From UBA1858 sp963926275 (GTDB lineage Bacteria > Pseudomonadota > Gammaproteobacteria > UBA4575): a DNA stretch of 9,459 nucleotides. Where the stretch lies: the NCBI GenBank assembly GCA_963926275.1, contig CAWUWP010000006.1, positions 1-9,459 of the forward strand, given 5' to 3'. Both the position numbers and the translations under genes were made by a program. Each line of letters begins with the position of its first letter. Positions within the stretch are counted from its first letter, which is position 1. Below are positions 6,306-9,459 of this stretch, piece after piece. The notes beneath the pieces are model-generated. The model searched no databases, was not told the origin of the DNA, and saw only the letters and a program-made list of their open reading frames with translations.

Positions 6306-6626
6306 ATGGATAAGAAAGTAAAAATTAGAGCCACCTTGAAAGACGGCGTAACAACAGTTAAAGCATTGATGACTCACCCAATGGAAACTGGTGCACGTAA
6401 AGATAAGGAATCAGGCGAGTTAGTCCCTGCTGAATATATTCAGGAAGTAACGGTTAATCATAATGACGCAGTTGTATTGAATGCTAACTGGGGAACGGGT
6501 ATTTCTAAAAACCCTTACCTATCATTCAAAATCAAAGGTGGCGCAGCAGGCGACACTATTATGCTGACGTGGAAAGATAATTTGGGTGAATCAGGCTCAG
6601 GTGAAACCAACGTCAAACAAAAGTAA
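6306..6626 (+). CDS. soxZ: thiosulfate-oxidation carrier partner SoxZ
   Basis: SoxZ forms the heterodimer with SoxY that presents the sulfur-loaded arm to SoxAX, SoxB and, where present, SoxCD. The 106-residue protein has the usual length and immunoglobulin-like family motifs: KVKIRATLKDG at the start, the conserved HPMETG (24-29), PAEYI (41-45) and NPYLSFKIKG (69-78), and an ending rich in Gly/Ser (GESGSGETN). It has no signal peptide, as normal for a protein that rides out with SoxY. AAGAGGAA precedes the ATG at good spacing. It is co-transcribed with soxY and is the last plus-strand gene in the window. Confidence 0.95.
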   Translation: MDKKVKIRATLKDGVTTVKALMTHPMETGARKDKESGELVPAEYIQEVTVNHNDAVVLNANWGTGISKNPYLSFKIKGGAAGDTIMLTWKDNLGESGSGETNVKQK

Positions 6627-6643
6627 CTTCAGACAGCAACATC

Positions 6644-6720
6644 AGCTGAATCAACTCAGCTAGAAACTTTGTGGTCGCTCGACTTATTGCGTCGGGCGGA
6701 AACAAACCCGCCAAACAAAG
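6644..6720. terminator. inverted repeats at the convergent end of soxZ
   Basis: AGCTGA-N6-TCAGCT (6644-6661) is a perfect hairpin 17 nt after the soxZ stop, but no T run follows. Just beyond lies a larger fold: outer arms CTTTGT (6667-6672) and ACAAAG (6715-6720) enclose GCTCGAC / GTCGGGC (6677-6697, one G-T pair) and GGCGG-N8-CCGCC (6695-6712), the last two being mutually exclusive. It may end transcription from soxYZ. On the minus strand part of it also reads as a PEP-CTERM tail, so the repeats could be coincidental. Confidence 0.3.
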
Positions 6721-6802
6721 CATTCATAAATAATGGCAGCGCTGCAGGTAGAGGTACTGGACTTGCTTCATTAAAGCTAACTGAATGGCTCCCCCGATAG
6801 TA
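6656..6802 (-). pseudogene. PEP-CTERM (VPLPA type) sorting tail, C-terminal fragment without a start
   Basis: An open frame of 48 codons between TAA (6803-6805) and TGA (6656-6658), with no ATG, GTG or TTG at its beginning. Its product reads ...SVSFNEASPVPLPAALPLF, then a short hydrophobic stretch MNALFGGFV and then the basic SARRNKSS. That is the three-part PEP-CTERM signal: the VPLPA motif (6743-6757), a transmembrane stretch, and an arginine cluster, recognised by exosortase on proteins exported for extracellular matrix. It overlaps the last codons of the VanZ-like ORF in another frame. Adding one G to the G5 run (C5 on the plus strand, 6791-6795) would join it in frame to VanZ. It is either the remnant of a deleted PEP-CTERM gene or the true C-terminus of a frameshifted fusion. 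Confidence 0.6.
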
Positions 6803-7116
6803 TTACAAGCTAAATCTGTAACTGTGGTATTTCGATTTCTTGTTATTAACTGAAGTATCTTGACATTAAGACTAATCACAAAACCAAAGAACGTCACCAA
6901 GAACACTGCAAAAAATTTATTCTTTGCGAAAGATAAAACTCCTAGGAATCCAAATGGTATAAAAAATAAAACATTTTGCACCATGTCAGGAATTGAATGA
7001 CGCGAGCCATCAGCATGCACGAAGGGCACCCCGTTGAAATCACGGATTTTATCAGCGATCAGGTCATTATCAAAAATAAAATCGAATGGGATTAACGCCC
7101 CGTAAAAGATAAACAA
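6724..7116 (-). CDS. VanZ-like family protein, probably broken at both ends
   Basis: A small hydrophobic membrane protein of the VanZ-like family, whose members have a set of membrane helices and no established general reaction. Family features: IPFDF near the start (9-13), VQNVLFFIPFGFLG (46-59), then Q89 with R93/R95, D101, N105 and GG (108-109) in the order typical of VanZ. The only available start is a TTG at 7116 with no Shine-Dalgarno, which leaves the first helix short. Just upstream the same frame continues to read hydrophobic residues (V-L, stop, F-L-F-T-L-F) across a TAG at 7129-7131, so an N-terminal nonsense mutation is likely. The last residues (about 113-130) do not look like VanZ and overlap a PEP-CTERM tail in another frame. 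Whether it is expressed is uncertain. Confidence 0.6.
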   Translation of the reverse strand: MFIFYGALIPFDFIFDNDLIADKIRDFNGVPFVHADGSRHSIPDMVQNVLFFIPFGFLGVLSFAKNKFFAVFLVTFFGFVISLNVKILQLITRNRNTTVTDLACNTIGGAIQLALMKQVQYLYLQRCHYL

Positions 7117-7217
7117 GGTGAATAAGAACTATAATACTTTTACGCCATAACTAGTGATACCACTCGTATCGTATAGCTGTTGTGGCTCAGTTGAATTTTC
7201 TGTCTGCAAGTTAATAT

Positions 7218-7784
7218 CTAACTAGCTCTAGCAACACGTGTCACAGTGGGTTCAATTCGCTTTTTAGTCGCAGTCGAAACCTTATTAGAATTACGTTTGA
7301 ACAATTTCGGCACGAATAGCAACGAATTAAACAACATGCTCATCAACGCACCCCCCAACAGTGCACACACTAAACTCTCAATCGAGAACGGCACGCCCGG
7401 CTTGTAATAGGTGAGTGTTTGCTCAGCAATATCGTATCGTGTACGGGTTGCCAAATGAACTAGCTTAGCAGTGAGTGGCTTGTGATCAAGTATATAAAGA
7501 TCATTCTTAACCAACTCAGCCTGCCCTCTAGTTACATTAATATTATTTCCTGTGTCTCGCAATGAAGCTCGGTCACTAGACATAAATGCTTGAATTAACG
7601 CATCTAGATCACCTTGGTGCTGTTTTTTAGCAATTTTCTGGTATTCATCCAAATGATTAACTTGCGCTTGGTAGTAGTCACCTAAGCGTTGCGTATATTG
7701 ATCGACAAAATGTGGCACTTGCATGAACAGCAATACACCTAATGCAAATAACACTCTATCTAGTAGCCCTTTGATAATAAACAT
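7218..7784 (-). CDS. DUF2937-like membrane protein of unknown function
   Basis: A 188-residue protein with two membrane segments, about 8-25 and 135-158, separated by a hydrophilic, largely helical region of about 110 residues, and followed by a basic tail (KLFKRNSNK onward). The motif QVPHFVDQY with YYQAQ (22-42), the long helix, and the YKPGVPFS box (127-134) just before the second membrane segment match what I recall of the DUF2937 family, found in gammaproteobacteria and without known function. The layout suggests both ends in the inner membrane and the middle in the periplasm. The ATG at 7784 gives a sensible MFIIKGLLDRVLF beginning; the Shine-Dalgarno is weak. It lies 101 nt upstream of the VanZ-like ORF on the same strand and may be co-transcribed with it. 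Confidence 0.65.
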   Translation of the reverse strand: MFIIKGLLDRVLFALGVLLFMQVPHFVDQYTQRLGDYYQAQVNHLDEYQKIAKKQHQGDLDALIQAFMSSDRASLRDTGNNINVTRGQAELVKNDLYILDHKPLTAKLVHLATRTRYDIAEQTLTYYKPGVPFSIESLVCALLGGALMSMLFNSLLFVPKLFKRNSNKVSTATKKRIEPTVTRVARAS

Positions 7785-7884
7785 AGCTCAAATAACCTGC
7801 TTTTATATTTCTGAATAAGAATTAGTGTAGTCACGCTAAAGAAATGACATTAATCTAATTTAAAGACAATAGGAAAACTTTATA

Positions 7885-7906
7885 GTTTAAAAAGGCTTAT
7901 TTAAAC
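7885..7906. repeat. AT-rich inverted repeat between DUF2937 gene and tRNA
   Basis: A perfect 7-bp inverted repeat, GTTTAAA and TTTAAAC with 8 nt between, lies 100 bp upstream of the DUF2937-like gene on its transcribed side. It could be an operator or weak terminator. Nothing else is recognised in 7785-7956. Confidence 0.3.
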
Positions 7907-7956
7907 GACTACAGCGCGAAAATCCGCTGGCATTTAGCTGTTCAATATTTAGACAC

Positions 7957-7977
7957 AACCAATGAAACTCATTAGTT
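7957..7977 (-). terminator. terminator-like hairpin after tRNA-Lys
   Basis: On the minus strand AACTAATGA-GTT-TCATTGGTT forms a continuous 9-bp stem (one T-G pair) with a 3-nt loop, 20 nt downstream of the tRNA 3' end. A G/T-rich tail (GTGTCTAAAT) follows rather than a clean T run. The pairing is complete only in the minus-strand RNA, which supports a role for this tRNA transcript. Confidence 0.45.
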
Positions 7978-7997
7978 GAATTGTATCGAGGAGATAA

Positions 7998-8073
7998 TGG
8001 TGGGCCGTGACAGGCTCGAACTGTCGACAAATTGGTTAAAAGCCAACTGCTCTACCAACTGAGCTAACGGCCC
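7998..8073 (-). tRNA. tRNA-Lys (anticodon UUU)
   Basis: A 76-nt tRNA with encoded CCA (7998-8000). Acceptor stem GGGCCGT / ACGGCCC with discriminator A; D arm AGCTCAGTTGGTAGAGCA; anticodon loop CTTTTAA giving anticodon TTT; T arm GACAG-TTCGAGC-CTGTC. It differs from E. coli tRNA-Lys at only a modest number of positions. It stands alone between the DUF2937-like gene and the sulfur transporter gene. Confidence 0.98.
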
Positions 8074-8174
8074 ATATCACACTAGCGATACTGCAAGAGC
8101 AGTAAAACTGAGTTCATGGAGTATTCTACAGCGACGAATAAATATAACGATCTGTAGGAATACGAGGGGTGCTC

Positions 8175-8202
8175 ATTATACTCATAACGAACGCGTTGCA
8201 AA
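8175..8202 (-). promoter_or_regulatory. promoter for tRNA-Lys with GC-rich discriminator
   Basis: A perfect TATAAT (8175-8180) lies 16 nt from TTTGCA (8197-8202, 4 of 6 to consensus) on the minus strand. The bases after the -10 box, GAGCACCCC, are GC-rich as in promoters under stringent control, typical of tRNA genes. The start would be near 8168, giving a 5' leader of about 95 nt before the tRNA. A GTTGC-AAA-GCAAC repeat (8195-8207) overlaps the -35 box, just downstream of the sulfur transporter gene's stop. Confidence 0.5.
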
Positions 8203-8230
8203 GCAACTTGTGAAGATGAATCGTTATTAT

Positions 8231-9373
8231 TTATTCTTCTTTGTGAAATGGGTTCAATAATTCAGCAGTCCCTATGGCCACTGCCCCAATAAACGATCTT
8301 TCATCCATCATATGGTATTGCACCTTCATGGTGAGTGCACTACCGAAAATTATCATCAGCAAGGTTATGAAAGAACCGATAGCCATGGTAGACACTCCCG
8401 TGACCCCCTGGCCTATAGTGCAACCAAAAGACAACACGCCACCGAATCCCATCATCACGGCACCGATTAGATGTCCAACCATTTCAGACTGATTGCTGAA
8501 AGTTTCAATTCTGAAAGTACGCGAAATAACAGCATAAATAAATGATCCGATGATCATTCCAAACGTCACAGCAATACCAAAATTAATTTGTGCGCCGGTA
8601 AATGTCATCAAGTAACTAATCGTGTTTCCTGTCGGGCTAACAAAGGTTAACCCCTGAGGCGCAATAGGATCAAAATCATCCTGACCAATATATCCAGTGA
8701 CAAACCAAGCCGCGACAACACAGCCTCCCACGGCTAAGCCGGCAAGAATGTTATCAAAGCTAGACCTAAATTCTTCTTGTTTGAGCGCATAAGCAATAAG
8801 CCCCAGCCCCACAATTAATGCGGCCACTGTTTGCAAAGTCGTGCCATCAGGAATACCTGTTAAGGCGCTCACACCTTGAGTTAGGCTTTGAGAATTCATG
8901 CCTAAATCTTGTAATTCTATATTTGCTTTGTATATGTAGTTAATACGTAACAGCGCTAGCAATCCGCGCAACGTCATATATGCAGTGATACCTAACACCA
9001 ACACCACGACTAGTGATTTAAGGTTACCGCCACCGACTCGAACCAAATTACGTTGGCCACAACCCGCGGCTAATGTCATTCCGATACCAAAAATGACTCC
9101 ACCTAGCACGTAGCTAAGATATAAGAACTGGGTAGACAGGTACATTGATTCGTCCAAGCTGATAAAGCCTTGAACGCGCAAAAACTGTACACCGAGTATG
9201 GCAATGCCTATGCCAACTAACCAAGAGCCCATACGTCCACGTGAGCCGATATTGACGACATCACTGATCGCTCCCATGGTACAGAAATGGGTCTTATTCC
9301 CAACAAATCCAAATACCAAGGCGATACAGAACCCCAAGATGGATACGATGTGTATATTTGAAAGATCTTCCAT
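8231..9373 (-). CDS. YeeE/YedE family sulfur-compound transporter
   Basis: An inner-membrane protein of 380 residues with roughly ten hydrophobic segments, related to the thiosulfate transporter TsuA (YeeE). In that family conserved cysteines in short re-entrant helices pass thiosulfate through the pore. The two internal halves show here: NKTHFCTMGAISD (26-38, Cys31) and GMTLAAGCGQRNLVR (98-112, Cys105) in the first; Cys218 in GLAVGGCVV, and LSFGCTIGQGVTG (314-326, Cys318) in the second. The length is close to that of full-length, non-split members. A TusA-type partner usually adjoins such transporters; here tusA is over 4 kb away. With soxYZ in the same window, uptake of thiosulfate or another sulfane compound is the best guess; selenium-related or other sulfur substrates remain possible. 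The Shine-Dalgarno is poor, but ATG 9373 gives a natural MEDLSNIHIV start. It runs from its own promoter. Confidence 0.88.
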   Translation of the reverse strand: MEDLSNIHIVSILGFCIALVFGFVGNKTHFCTMGAISDVVNIGSRGRMGSWLVGIGIAILGVQFLRVQGFISLDESMYLSTQFLYLSYVLGGVIFGIGMTLAAGCGQRNLVRVGGGNLKSLVVVLVLGITAYMTLRGLLALLRINYIYKANIELQDLGMNSQSLTQGVSALTGIPDGTTLQTVAALIVGLGLIAYALKQEEFRSSFDNILAGLAVGGCVVAAWFVTGYIGQDDFDPIAPQGLTFVSPTGNTISYLMTFTGAQINFGIAVTFGMIIGSFIYAVISRTFRIETFSNQSEMVGHLIGAVMMGFGGVLSFGCTIGQGVTGVSTMAIGSFITLLMIIFGSALTMKVQYHMMDERSFIGAVAIGTAELLNPFHKEE

Positions 9374-9403
9374 GAAAATATTGTGCGTTATTTGAAGGGC
9401 GCA

Positions 9404-9432
9404 ATTATAGCAGCACCGCCGCTAATTGGCAT
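9404..9432 (-). promoter_or_regulatory. promoter for the YeeE/YedE gene
   Basis: TATAAT (9404-9409, perfect) and ATGCCA (9427-9432, 4 of 6) with a 17-nt spacer on the minus strand. Transcription would begin near 9397, giving a short 5' leader of about 24 nt. This points to a monocistronic transporter gene. Nothing else is recognised up to the window end. Confidence 0.55.
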
Positions 9433-9459
9433 TCAGAGATGTGAAAAACACTGTAAATT

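Noticed and set aside
6131..6334. Minus-strand open frame opposite soxY and soxZ starts
   Set aside because: Shadow of soxYZ, whose coding is certain.
8274..8492. Plus-strand open frame inside the YeeE/YedE gene
   Set aside because: Opposite a clear membrane protein gene; proline-rich product typical of a frame read against hydrophobic codons.
9198..9395. Plus-strand open frame at the start of the YeeE/YedE gene
   Set aside because: Antisense shadow of the same gene, with no ribosome site.

Overview
The window looks like chromosomal DNA of a sulfur-oxidising gammaproteobacterium of moderate to low GC. The evidence is soxYZ, a tusA-type sulfur carrier and a YeeE/YedE sulfur transporter on one stretch; a BepA-like periplasmic protease typical of Gram-negative envelopes; and the order ilvH-ilvC-psd-pssA-leuA, a gene order known from beta- and gammaproteobacteria. 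No insertion sequence, CRISPR array or phage gene was seen.

Left part (1-3529, all minus strand): ilvH, ilvC, a psd homologue, pssA and the first 93 codons of leuA. It joins branched-chain amino-acid synthesis to phosphatidylethanolamine synthesis. Two points stand out. The 264-bp gap before leuA encodes a short leader ORF ending in four consecutive leucine codons inside a stem-loop region, as expected for leucine attenuation. The psd homologue has Gly-Cys-Thr where the self-cleaving, pyruvoyl-forming Gly-Ser-Thr should be, and it lacks other conserved segments. The large subunit partner of ilvH is not next to it.

Middle part (3530-6660): tusA (minus) and bepA (plus) diverge from a 370-bp intergenic region crowded with inverted repeats. 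bepA is followed by soxY-soxZ with their own probable promoter. SoxY is Tat-exported and carries its sulfur-binding cysteine in an unusual GGCA tail.

Right part (6656-9459, all minus strand): a VanZ-like ORF without a convincing start, overlapped out of frame by an unmistakable VPLPA-type PEP-CTERM sorting tail; a DUF2937-like membrane protein; tRNA-Lys(UUU) with a good promoter; and a YeeE/YedE family sulfur transporter with a near-consensus promoter. The VanZ/PEP-CTERM piece looks like a decayed, fused or frameshifted gene and suggests that the genome has, or had, an exosortase/PEP-CTERM system.

Together, the sulfur genes would import reduced sulfur (YedE-like), carry it in the cytoplasm (TusA) and carry it in the periplasm (SoxYZ). 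The rest is housekeeping. All identifications come from reading motifs; no database search was run.
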